A stretch of DNA of 64,000 nucleotides from Ehretia macrophylla (taxonomy: Eukaryota; Streptophyta; Magnoliopsida; Boraginales; Ehretiaceae): NCBI GenBank assembly GCA_037974665.1, contig CM075773.1:51073417-51137416 (forward strand). The letters are read 5' to 3'. The notes beneath the pieces were generated by a model. That model had not been told where the DNA came from. It did not search any database and saw only the letters and a list, made by a program, of their open reading frames with translations. Shown here one piece after another: positions 31,384 through 40,183 of the stretch. Position numbers and translations under genes: made by a program. Each line of letters starts with the position of its first letter. Position 1 is the stretch's first letter.

Positions 31384-31559
31384 GCTGAACCGTCCCTTAT
31401 CTTCTTACGATCTACTAACTCTAACCATGACTGCTACAAAAAAAATATAAAATACATACATTTGTACATTATATTCTATAAATTAAGAGAAACTATAACC
31501 ACTTTTCATTATAACTTTCAATTATCACTCATACATAAGAAACACACATATGTACATAG

Positions 31560-31735
31560 TAATGACTCATGAACCCCTTTAAGTAGAGATGATGTCTACA
31601 AGTATGAGGGTCCTTAAAGTCACAATTCTTACATTTCGCACAAGGACATATAATTTTGTCTACATCCATGTACTTTCGTTGACTACACACAAAAGGAAAG
31701 AATTCTTTGTCTACACCACGAAAGAACTTGATTGA
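31560..31735 (-). pseudogene. Transpos_assoc-like exon remnant of CACTA Y
   Basis: Open minus-strand stretch reading FFRGVDKEFFPFV, then IICPCAKCKNCDF, KDPHTCRHHLYLKGFM. The CPCxKCxNCxF...H..HLYxxGF pattern is the transposase-associated domain at the N-terminus of plant CACTA TNPD proteins. Only this exon remains; the next recognisable coding DNA (31383) already belongs to the second gene. Confidence 0.7.
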
Positions 31736-31970
31736 ACGTTAATTAATATTAACGCAATGTTAAGTGAGAACAAGTTAAGTTCGATTTAAATGACTATTGA
31801 TCTCCTATGACATTGTCCTATAAAAGTATGCATGTTAATGAAATACGGACCAAGTTTATTTTTATTTGAAAAGCTTGCAAGTCAAGTGAAGTTTTACTAC
31901 ATTGTAGGTAAAATCACATTTCTATAATTCAAATTAAAAGCAATAACCCTTATTTTTGTGTAAAGGTTCG
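31731..31970 (+). repeat. 240-bp direct repeat in CACTA Y, copy 1
   Basis: Aligns with 32215-32454, both starting ATTGAA(C/T)GTTAATTAA and ending GTGTAAAGG. Identity is in the high 80s percent by eye. It starts at the Transpos_assoc exon boundary. Confidence 0.85.
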
Positions 31971-32970
31971 TAACCCATCCATAGCCCCTACCTCATTAGT
32001 AGCCCATTTGTGGCCATTGACTACGGATGGGATACGGAAAGGAAGAAGTTCGTAGCCCATCCGTAGTCCCTAGCTATGGATGCGGTATGGACTACTAATA
32101 GTATGTATTCAAACTTGTTAATAGGTAGGAACAACATATTAAAATGTGTTATTATCTTCATATTTTTCTTGTTTATGAAGTTCAAAAAAAATGTGAGAGT
32201 TTTTGGACCATTAAATTGAATGTTAATTAACATTAATGCAATGTTAAATGAGAACATGATAAGTTTGATTTAAACGACTATTGATTTCTTATGAGATTTC
32301 TCTATAAAAATACGCATGCAAATTTTATACAGACCAAATTTATTTTTATTTGGGAAACTTGCAAGTCAAGTGAAGTTTTACTACGTTGCAGGTGGAATCA
32401 CATTTCTATAATTCAAATTAAAAGCAATAACCTTTGTTTTTGTGTAAAGGTCCGGATGGGCTACAGACTTTGTTATTTTTTTTTTATTTAATTAAAATGT
32501 ACGTAGCTACACTGTAGCAAAGTTATCACGGCTAGGCTACGACCCTTTATTTTTTAAATTTTTTTTTGAATAATACATCATGTCCGTAGCCAATCCTTGG
32601 CTATTTGGCCACTGCATGCCTACGGACATTGTTATTTTTTTGCCGATTTAATTAAATAGTCCGTAGCAAATTGGCCATGACTAGGTTACGATTTTTTACT
32701 TCTAAAACTTTTTTTGAATAAGACATATTATCCGTAGCTAATCCGTGGCTATTTTGCCACCACATGGCTACGGACTATTATTTTTCATTTATTTGTTTTA
32801 ATTAAAATTATCTTCTATAGCCAATCCGTGGCCAACTTTTGTCGCCAATTCAACAAAGTCTAATTCGGCCACGGAAAGACTATAGAATTAGTTGTCCATA
32901 GCCATTCTATAGCCTGGCTATAGCCAATGAGCTACGGAAATAAGTTCGTCACCCAAATCTGTCGCCTGAG
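31971..32970 (-). repeat. CACTA Y subterminal repeats
   Basis: Many direct and inverted copies of short words around CCGTAGCC, GCTACGG and CCGTGGCTA, densest at 32580-32940. In En/Spm such words bind TNPA near the ends. The second 240-bp repeat copy lies within this stretch. Confidence 0.75.
32215..32454 (+). repeat. 240-bp direct repeat in CACTA Y, copy 2
   Basis: Second copy of 31731-31970, 484 bp away start to start. It contains CTCTATAAAAATACG (TATA-like) where copy 1 has TCCTATAAAAGTATG. Confidence 0.85.
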
Positions 32971-32988
32971 CGTTGTTTTCTTGTAGTG
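32971..32988 (-). repeat. CACTA Y terminal inverted repeat
   Basis: CGTTGTTTTCTTGTAGTG on +, inward CACTACAAGAAAACAACG, the canonical plant CACTA end. Confidence 0.9.
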
Positions 32989-33033
32989 TGAAGATTCTTT
33001 ATTTACTTCAATAATAGTTTTTTCAAGGCCTTT
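32989..33033. other. 45-bp spacer between two CACTA ends
   Basis: AT-rich sequence between the right end of Y and the left end of X. No feature except a short TGAAG...CTTCA inverted match. The X gene does not read through here, so this looks like original target DNA. Confidence 0.6.
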
Positions 33034-33049
33034 CACTACAAGAAAAATG
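33034..33049 (+). repeat. CACTA X terminal inverted repeat
   Basis: CACTACAAGAAAAATG, preceded by TTT (possible 3-bp target duplication; the other end is unseen). Confidence 0.85.
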
Positions 33050-33059
33050 TTTTTCGGTG

Positions 33060-33472
33060 ATGAAGAATTCTTTCTGCCTGGCCCTTGTCGAAATGGCCGC
33101 GACGAGGGATCGGTGAGGGGAACCGTCCCTCGCCGAAGGCTTCGTCGCTGAAATAGGGTCACTTGCTGACCTCACGCCATTTGGCGAGGGGTCAACGAGG
33201 GACCATTATGGTGATGACTGTGCAAGGGCAACAAGCCCACGCAGACTATGTCCCTCTTCGAGCCTTCGCTGAGTAGGTTCCTCGCTATGCGCTTGCAAAT
33301 GCCTCCCTCGCCGAGCCCTCACTTAAAGCGCCCCTCGCCATGCCTTAGCCGTTATCGTCCCTCACTATGCCCTCGCTGTTTTCGTCCCTTGCCAAGCCCT
33401 CGCAAGATTTGTCCCTCATTGAGCCCTCGTATATTTGTCTCTCGTTGATCCCTCGCCAAGCCCTCACAAAAA
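33060..33472 (+). repeat. CACTA X subterminal repeat array
   Basis: Many copies of a word family around GTCCCTCGCCGAGCCCTCGC, both strands, spaced 20-40 bp, GC-rich against AT-rich neighbours. It fits the TNPA-type binding array expected next to a CACTA end. A 66-codon + ORF inside is a repeat artefact. Confidence 0.8.
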
Positions 33473-33698
33473 TGTAAAATATTCTTTTTAATTTTCATTA
33501 TAAAATTTACTAAAATAAGTTGTTTGACCTGTCAATTAAATATTTAATACTGTAAAACAAGTTATAATTCACATATTTATACAATTGGCTAATAAAAATC
33601 TAAAACAGTTGTTCAAAGTAAACCCAAAAGTTATTCATATAGTCCGAGTGTAATGGATTTTTATAATGTCATAACATTAAAGAAGACCAAAATTCTAT
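33473..33698. other. AT-rich 3' flank of the CACTA X gene
   Basis: Between the subterminal array and the stop codon of the minus-strand gene. No ORF. It would be the 3' UTR and downstream region. Confidence 0.5.
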
Positions 33699-33811
33699 TC
33701 ACTTCCACCATCACTCGAAGACGAAGACGACGAGGATTGCTGTTGTGCAAGTAGAGGAACAGGTAACCTTGAATCAAGTAGTATGATCTGTGATTGGAGA
33801 TCACGTAGCTG
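33699..33811 (-). pseudogene. CACTA X second gene, C-terminal end
   Basis: Minus-strand frame: QLRDLQSQIILLDSRLPV, then PLLAQQQ, a Ser8 run, DGGSE and a TAG. Leu/Gln-rich heptads suggest a coiled coil. It continues upstream across S1 into 35328-35408. Confidence 0.7.
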
Positions 33812-34088
33812 TGATAAATCTATATTTTTCTTATTTTAACCCATTAAATCATATACAATTGCACTATTATTGTTAGCATAAACTGAATATTTGATACAAA
33901 TTTAGTGCAATGTAGGTTTTGAAGGAGAAATGGCGAAAATAATGTCAAACGTTAATATTTGGAGCAATTTTTGGAGAACACTAAAGGAGGAAAGTAGAAT
34001 GACCTTGACATAAACAAATTGTGATTGAATTTAGACAAACGGAGTGCAGAAACAGATTCAGGATGCCAAAAAACCTTGAAGTAGCCTT

Positions 34089-34133
34089 AGTCAAACTTTT
34101 GGTCAAAGTGAAAGTCAACGGTCAACGGTCAAT
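34089..34133. promoter_or_regulatory. GTCAA/W-box core array in S1
   Basis: GTCAA words repeated about five times, the counterpart of the A1 arrays, about 250 bp upstream of the S1 TATA box. Confidence 0.45.
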
Positions 34134-34378
34134 GCGTAAATAGTAACATCAATGCTTGAACAGTAACCAGACATGTCATAAGCGCTGACCCAGGTGCTAA
34201 CATCATACTGACACAGTCATGACTCAAGTGCTGACATCATGTTGACATAGTAGTAACTCAGGCGCTAATGTCATGCTAACCCAAGCGATGACATCATTGT
34301 GCAAATAGTAGCCATCAGAATAGTACTATGCAAATAGTATCATGAACCGTAACATTCGAATAGTAACCAATTTTCTCC

Positions 34379-34386
34379 TATAAATA
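34379..34386 (+). promoter_or_regulatory. TATA box in S1
   Basis: TATAAATA at the position matching the A1 TATA boxes. Confidence 0.5.
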
Positions 34387-35327
34387 CCTATTTTGCCATT
34401 TCATTTCTTAGATTTTGTTCTTCTTGTTGTTAGCTTTATATTATATTTTTAACTTAGAAGTAATTTTGTTCAAAGCCCGAATCGAGGAGGCCATAGCCAA
34501 ATCAAAGTCATTCTAGAGAATCAAGATCCGCTATTTTCGATAAGTATTCTTTAGATTTCTTGATTTTCTATATGATTTTCTATATTGTAATTGTTATTAT
34601 GGTACATTAAACCCAAGATTTGGGGTGGTAATAAGTGATAATATTCTTTGTATATATTTATTGGATTCAAATTATTTTATGTCTTGTATTTTCTTTTCTC
34701 GATAAGTATTACTTGATTAATCATGCATAGACATGATGTCATATTTTTGTTAATCAAGAATACACATGCGCCCGGTTTTGTAAACCAGTGGCAATACGAG
34801 ACTAACTCGGATGGATACAGTCCGGTTGTACCGACATCTCCAGGTTACATAAGGAAAAGATTAATTGTGAGATTGGATATAGTTCGGTTGTACCAACACC
34901 TCCAATCTTGATAATTAATTAATCTTGTCACTTACGTAACTGAGGCCAACTTCAAAAGTGGGAGCTTGTAGCCCTATTTTTGAATGAGTTAATCTTTACA
35001 TATGAATCCATAACATTATATTTGGATATTCCGAACCATTTACCATCCCGAATCACATTCGACTCTTGGACTTAATTAAAATTGTATTGTAATTTAATTC
35101 TGTAATTTAATAATTTACCGTATCTTTTGGACTCTTGGACTTAAAACAAACTCATCTGTGACGGGAGATAGTCAAACAATTCTAAATTAATTGTTTAACT
35201 TAATTCGGTAATTCCAATCTCCGTGGATCGACTCTCGACTTACCATGTCTATGTGGTAATTTGAGGTAAAGTTATTTTTAATTATTCTACTCTTTTATTT
35301 TGATCGTAAAATGATGCGATCAAGCTG

Positions 35328-35408
35328 CGATGAAGTTTCTTGTTGGAGTTTGCAGTACGCCTCATTATGCTGTTCCAACTTGTCTTCTAAAGATGTTGTG
35401 GCTCGAGC
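35328..35408 (-). pseudogene. CACTA X second gene, coiled-coil segment
   Basis: Minus-strand frame ARATTSLEDKLEQHNEAY, then CKLQQETSS, joined in frame to 33811 once S1 and one AGCTG copy are removed. Heptad-like. It is interrupted on the other side by G6 (duplication AATGG 35409-35413 / 42998-43002). Confidence 0.7.
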
Positions 35409-35413
35409 AATGG

Positions 35414-38232
35414 TGTGATAACCCGAACCGGCATGCATTTAATGGCATTTGATTGCATTTAATTAAATGTTTAATTAGTTAAATCATCTAATTTTCACTG
35501 TTCTGCTATTTCTTTTAGAAGAATTCAAAATGATTTATATTAATTAATTAAAAGATTATTACCTATTTCTAATAATTATAGTAATTGAATTTATTCTCTT
35601 GTAATTAATTAAGTGTCATCTTAAATGTTAGTGTTTAATTGTATTTGACTACGTGTTTATATTAACTTATTCATTTGTAACTTAATATCAACTTCATAAT
35701 TTTTTAAAATATTCTAGAAATAGTTAAATTAATTATTTTTAAATGAATATTGATTATTTTGATTATTTTAATAATCAGTTTTAATTGTCTTGCATTAAAA
35801 TCACTCGGTTTTCAAATAAATGAGGAAAGTAACTCCGAGCCGGAGTGAATTTTAAACTATTCTACTTTTCAAGAATTAAAGTTTTATATTATTGCTCATC
35901 ACCTTATTAGTGATCGATTATTGACTGTTCGATCGCAGTATTTTAAAAATGAGAGTTAGAGACATATTCTTCGGACTTAGTGAAAAATGTTTTTAGTTTA
36001 ATTTAACTAGTTTTAGTTGTTTTTCATTTAATTTCATTGTTTTAACTTGAATTAGATTTAATGGCATCAAAATAAGCTTATTTGGCTATTTTTAATTAAA
36101 GTTTGATTTTACAAATGACCAAAATACCCTTGTCATCTTTTAAATAATAAAACAAGGCAAAAATCAATAAAAACATTTTGCTAAATGCCATCCATGTCCC
36201 TTGCCATGGCCGAATGGTCATAGGGAGAAAAAGAAAAGATTTTCTTGCATTTTTCTTCTATAATTGTGCGTGGAATTGCTCGGGGGTCGTGGCTCGCGGC
36301 TCGGGTCCTTGCGGGTCTTGGTCTTCAATCTCTGTGAGGGTTTTCACGCTTTTCTGCATTTAAATTCGAATTTGAATTTTGTGTCAAATTTTTAGATTTG
36401 ATATATAATGTGTTATAATGCCTGTAAATGCATGATATAGCTTCCTTTGAGTTCGTAGAGCATTGTTTGATAGTTATTTAGCAATTTTTACGGTTGAAAC
36501 TGCGTATTTGAAATTGGGGAAGAACATGAATAGTGAATTATGAATAGTAAACCCTAGAATTTCAGATTTTTTTATCCGAATTGCGATTGCTTGATTTGGG
36601 TAGGTGCCATTAGTGATAGAAAGATAAAATGTGAAATAAAAACGGATCGGCCTTTGTTAAAATTGAAAATTAGACAAAAAAACGTAAAGGGGTCGTTTGA
36701 CCAAAAGTTGACCGTGCTCGAATTGAGTTGGGGGTTTTGCAATTGAGGGCATGGAAGCACTTTTGGCGCTATTGTGGCGTTGATTGAATGACCGGTTAGC
36801 ATAGTTGTAGTTCAAACACAATAGGTGGACTTTCGGGCCTCGAGTGGGAAAAGGGAAGTTTAGTGACATAGAAACGTGCCTTATAGTGCCTAAGTGAATG
36901 TAGTGAAATCGGTTTCCTAATCCTGTAGCTCGTTTGCTCGTAATTGCCTTTGGAAGTTAGGGATTGAATAGTGATATTTGTTGTTTTCGTGTTTGAACTG
37001 CTATTACTTGTTTAATTGGTGTTATTGTGGCTGTTAATGATAGTTATGCTTGACAAGTAAATTGAATGCTAGTATTGATTGTAAATGCTTGATATCTCGT
37101 TTATCGTCTCTAATATGTATTGTTGTACTATCGCTCGTTTATCGCCTTGTATCGAGTCTTGCATTGCATAGTGTTAGGGCGTGAGTGATGGGCCTCTCCG
37201 GGTAGCCTCGGGTTGCCGGTGTTGGTTGCCCTAGCTCCGTTCTATTCCTTTTTCTCGCTTGGGTTGCTTCCCAGGGAGATTTGGGTCATAGAATTGATGG
37301 ATACTTCCGGGGTATTCCAAACTGGAGTTATAAGGTGGTTGCGCGCTTATTGTCACCGTTGTCAACATCAAGCTCGAGATTGATGTATTGCTCATAAAAT
37401 GGTACATTGCTCGTATGAGTGAACCATAGCCTTCAGAGTGTGGTATAGCTTTGAATGGTTGTGTTAATGCTTTCAGTAATTGCTTATTGTATTGATTGTT
37501 TGTCTTGATTGCTTATTTATCAGTTATATTGCTTAACTGTCTTATTTGCATTGTAGGACTTTCTTTTTCTCCAATTCGATATCTGTCTCGCCCTCACTGA
37601 GTATACGTGTTGTGTATACTCACTCCTCACCACCACATTTCAGGAAATGTCATGTTAGCTGGAAGTTCGTGATTTCGTGAAAGTTCGTGCTTGAAGAGTT
37701 GTCTTGCGTGCCTATGTGGCTTGAGTTGTCGAAGTTGTAAAGATGTATGCTTTCATGTGTTGTATGTATTTAATGTCAAAAGGAATGTAATTTAAGTTTC
37801 ATTAGATTGTTGAAGTGGTTTGATAGGTTAGATTATGTATCTAGTTGGCATAGCTTAACTTTAATGGATGTTTGTAATGTCCAAAGGAAATAAGTTATAA
37901 TGGTATGATAGTCTGTCTTATGCAATAAGTTAGAATGGTTTAATTGTCAAGCATGAATGTACTTGTAAAAGATGTGAAGAGGTAGGTTAGTCTGTAAACA
38001 TGAATGTATATTTGCTTGAGATTGTTTGTTGAGAACAAGGCTCGGATGGCCTTGAGGTGGTTGAATGTTGGACATGGTATTGGTCCACTTATATGCTGTC
38101 GCAGGTTTGCTTTTTGCATAGAAACAGGGGAGACTCCGTCCGTTTTCCCTAAAAATTTTGCCGGGTTTGGTTTGGGTTGTGAGTAGATTGATTGATAGAA
38201 TTCCCGGTCTCGAGAGGGATCGGGGTGTTACA
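35414..38232 (+). repeat. G6 5' LTR
   Basis: AT-rich first part; GC-rich module at about 37180-37390; hairpin 37592-37627; block AGGGGAGACTCCGTCCG at 38126-38142. Confidence 0.92.
37592..37627 (+). repeat. Conserved LTR hairpin, G6 5' LTR
   Basis: CCTCACT, stem GAGTATAC, loop GTGTTGT, stem GTATACTC, ACTCCTC. Eight Watson-Crick pairs. Followed 12-21 bp later by CATTTCAGGA. Confidence 0.8.
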
Positions 38233-38234
38233 GG

Positions 38235-38246
38235 TGGTATCAGAGC
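38235..38246 (+). other. G6 primer-binding site
   Basis: TGGTATCAGAGC, two bases after the 5' LTR. Confidence 0.92.
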
Positions 38247-40166
38247 TTGTTAGCTCATAAGCCGGGACAGGGTCCTCGGTCTGATGGGTAGTGATCCTTG
38301 AATGTGTGCTTGTTAAGTGTGTCTTGAAAGTGTATGCTTGTATGTGAGATTGTGTGTCTTGACTTGAATGTATGCACCTATGTGATATAGTTATGTGTTA
38401 TGTGTTAAATGTTTCTCAAGTAAAGTGAAGTGTCTAGTTATGCATTGAATTGACCTATTGAATTGACCTCGTGAATCGAATCGGCCTCGTGAATTGTTAG
38501 ATGCTTGAAGTATTGCTTGTAATGTGTGTATTGGAATGTTTTGAATTGGTTGTGCCGTGATTTGAATTGATTATGTTGTGCTTGAATTGATTGTCATGTT
38601 TGAATGACTTTGATGATTAAATGGTTTTGTAAACTCTTTTGTAAACTTGCTTGCATAATAGTTTAAGGCATGTGTATAAATGTGATATCTTGGCATTCAT
38701 ACATGTCCCGTGGAAATGGTAAGAAAGACTTCTTTCTTCCCTGAAGAAAGTGGTTCACAGCTGGCCTTCCAAGTTATGTGGATTGACGGGAATGAGCAGT
38801 ATTTGACTAGCCTTTAGTTCGTAGTTGGAGTTGTTTATTGGGATTCCTCTAAGGTTATCTCCTATGCTTAGTATAAATGACTTTCTTTGGAGCATCTTCT
38901 TAATATTTGCTTGTTGGGCATTCATCGGGTATTTCTATATTGGCATTTCGTGGGATACTTGGTTGGGGATTTTAATCAACCTTTGGTGTTCTTTCTGTAT
39001 TCTTATGGGGAACTTTGATTTGGGTCTGCTTACAATGATCAGTTTTGTGTGAGGCATACTACCTTGGTATTCCTTGTGGATATTACTTAGTGGATTTGGC
39101 AACCGGAGTTCCTACTGGACTTGCTGCATAATATTGTCTAGAATATCTTTGCTCTAATCTTTCTTGATATCTTATTGGCAATCGTGATTGGAAGTCTTCA
39201 ATAGTATAGGGTGCACCTGCACGACATTCCCTCTGGAATTTTACCCAATATTCGGTAGGAATATTATTTTGGGAATCTACTTGGTTATTCAGCTTGCTGT
39301 TCATTCATGGACTTTTGATAATTATATATATGTTGACGTACATTATGGATTCCCTATTCAGATGCTTCTTGAGCTATATATTTTGAGAGACTTCCTTGAA
39401 ACTTCTGTAATTTGATTCACTGGATTTCTTGTCTGGAGTCTTCCTGAGCAGTACTTGGGATTCTTGTTTAAGACTCTGCTTCAGATTGTTTATTGGATCC
39501 TTGGTGGCCATTTATTTAGCATTTACTTATTGGGAAAACTTGGCTACATTCTTACCGAAGCATTGTTCGGGTATTTTTCTTGGCATTTCCTTAGTTGGTT
39601 TAGTAATTGAGATTCCTATCGGGCTTATTGTATAGCACTACTATGGTATGTTGTGGAATACTTTAGGCTTCCTTGGTGGTAAGTTGTATAAAGTTTGCAC
39701 TCGGCAGGTGATGAGGTCTTGGAGCTTGGTTTTATATGTGCTGCACCTACTTTGGCCATCTTTTGACTTCCTTATTTGGTACTTATTAAACTTCTGTTGG
39801 AGATTCGTGAATGGGGAATTCCTTCGGTATTCTTCTTGCCATCAATATGTGGTATTGCTATCATCTACAGTATCTTTGCTTTAGTCTTTATTGGCATCTT
39901 CTCGGCACATTTAGCGGGGAATTCTTTTATGATATTCTTGACCAACGGAATTCTTATTTGGATTTCAAGATGGTATTGTCAATTAAGCCTTTATTTGACC
40001 TTATTGCTTTGGAGTTTTCAGTCAGTACTATTGGGGGGGTTCTTAGTAAGGTATTCTTTGAGCGTTCTTATTCAGTGTCTTGCTCAGCAACCGATGAAGA
40101 TTAGTCAGAGTTGGATTTCAGTGGATGCAGAGTTCTATTGGAAGAAGAATTGCGAGGACGCAATTG
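38247..40166 (+). other. G6 internal region, T/G-rich, no gag-pol
   Basis: First about 450 bp: a leader rich in TGTGT and GAATTG words. From about 38800 the sequence is strongly T-rich on + with recurring TTGG(C/T)ATT, GGAATTCTT and CTTCCTTGG words, giving several hydrophobic-looking + frames (38825-39052, 39429-39635, 39776-40222). These have no recognisable domain and the words recur in all frames, so I read them as a degenerate repeat. The last 30 bp carry the pol tail KNCEDAI. Confidence 0.65.
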
Positions 40167-40183
40167 TTTTAAGGGGGGAAGGA
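40167..40183 (+). other. G6 polypurine tract
   Basis: TTTTAAGGGGGGAAGGA before TGTGATAACCC. The frame KNCEDAIVLRGEGCDNP runs through it. Confidence 0.88.

Larger units (their letters stand above)
30484..32988 (-). mobile_element. CACTA Y, 5' end (gene on minus strand)
   Basis: The right terminus is TTTTCTTGTAGTG at 32976-32988, i.e. CACTACAAGAAAA inward. Next to it are about 1 kb of GCTACGG-type subterminal repeats, then a Transpos_assoc-like exon and a Transposase_24-like gene reading leftward. The rest of Y is beyond G1, outside the window. The main catalytic domain (Transposase_21) is not seen, so Y looks internally deleted and non-autonomous. Confidence 0.75.
33812..35322 (+). mobile_element. 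S1, solo LTR of an Athila/Tat-like element related to A1
   Basis: Starts TGATAAATC, ends ATGATGCGATCA, 1511 bp, with exact AGCTG duplications (33807-33811, 35323-35327). Alignable to the A1 LTR throughout but clearly diverged. It contains a GTCAA array (34089-34133), a tandem repeat of about 30-40 bp with GCTGACATCATG words (34165-34310) and TATAAATA at 34379-34386. A solo LTR forms by LTR-LTR recombination. Confidence 0.9.

Noticed and set aside
32021-32257. 78-codon minus-strand ORF
   Set aside because: Falls across CACTA Y subterminal repeats and part of the 240-bp repeat; no similarity.
33060-33472. CRISPR-like or satellite array
   Set aside because: Word spacing is irregular and in both orientations, next to a CACTA terminus; it is a subterminal repeat zone.
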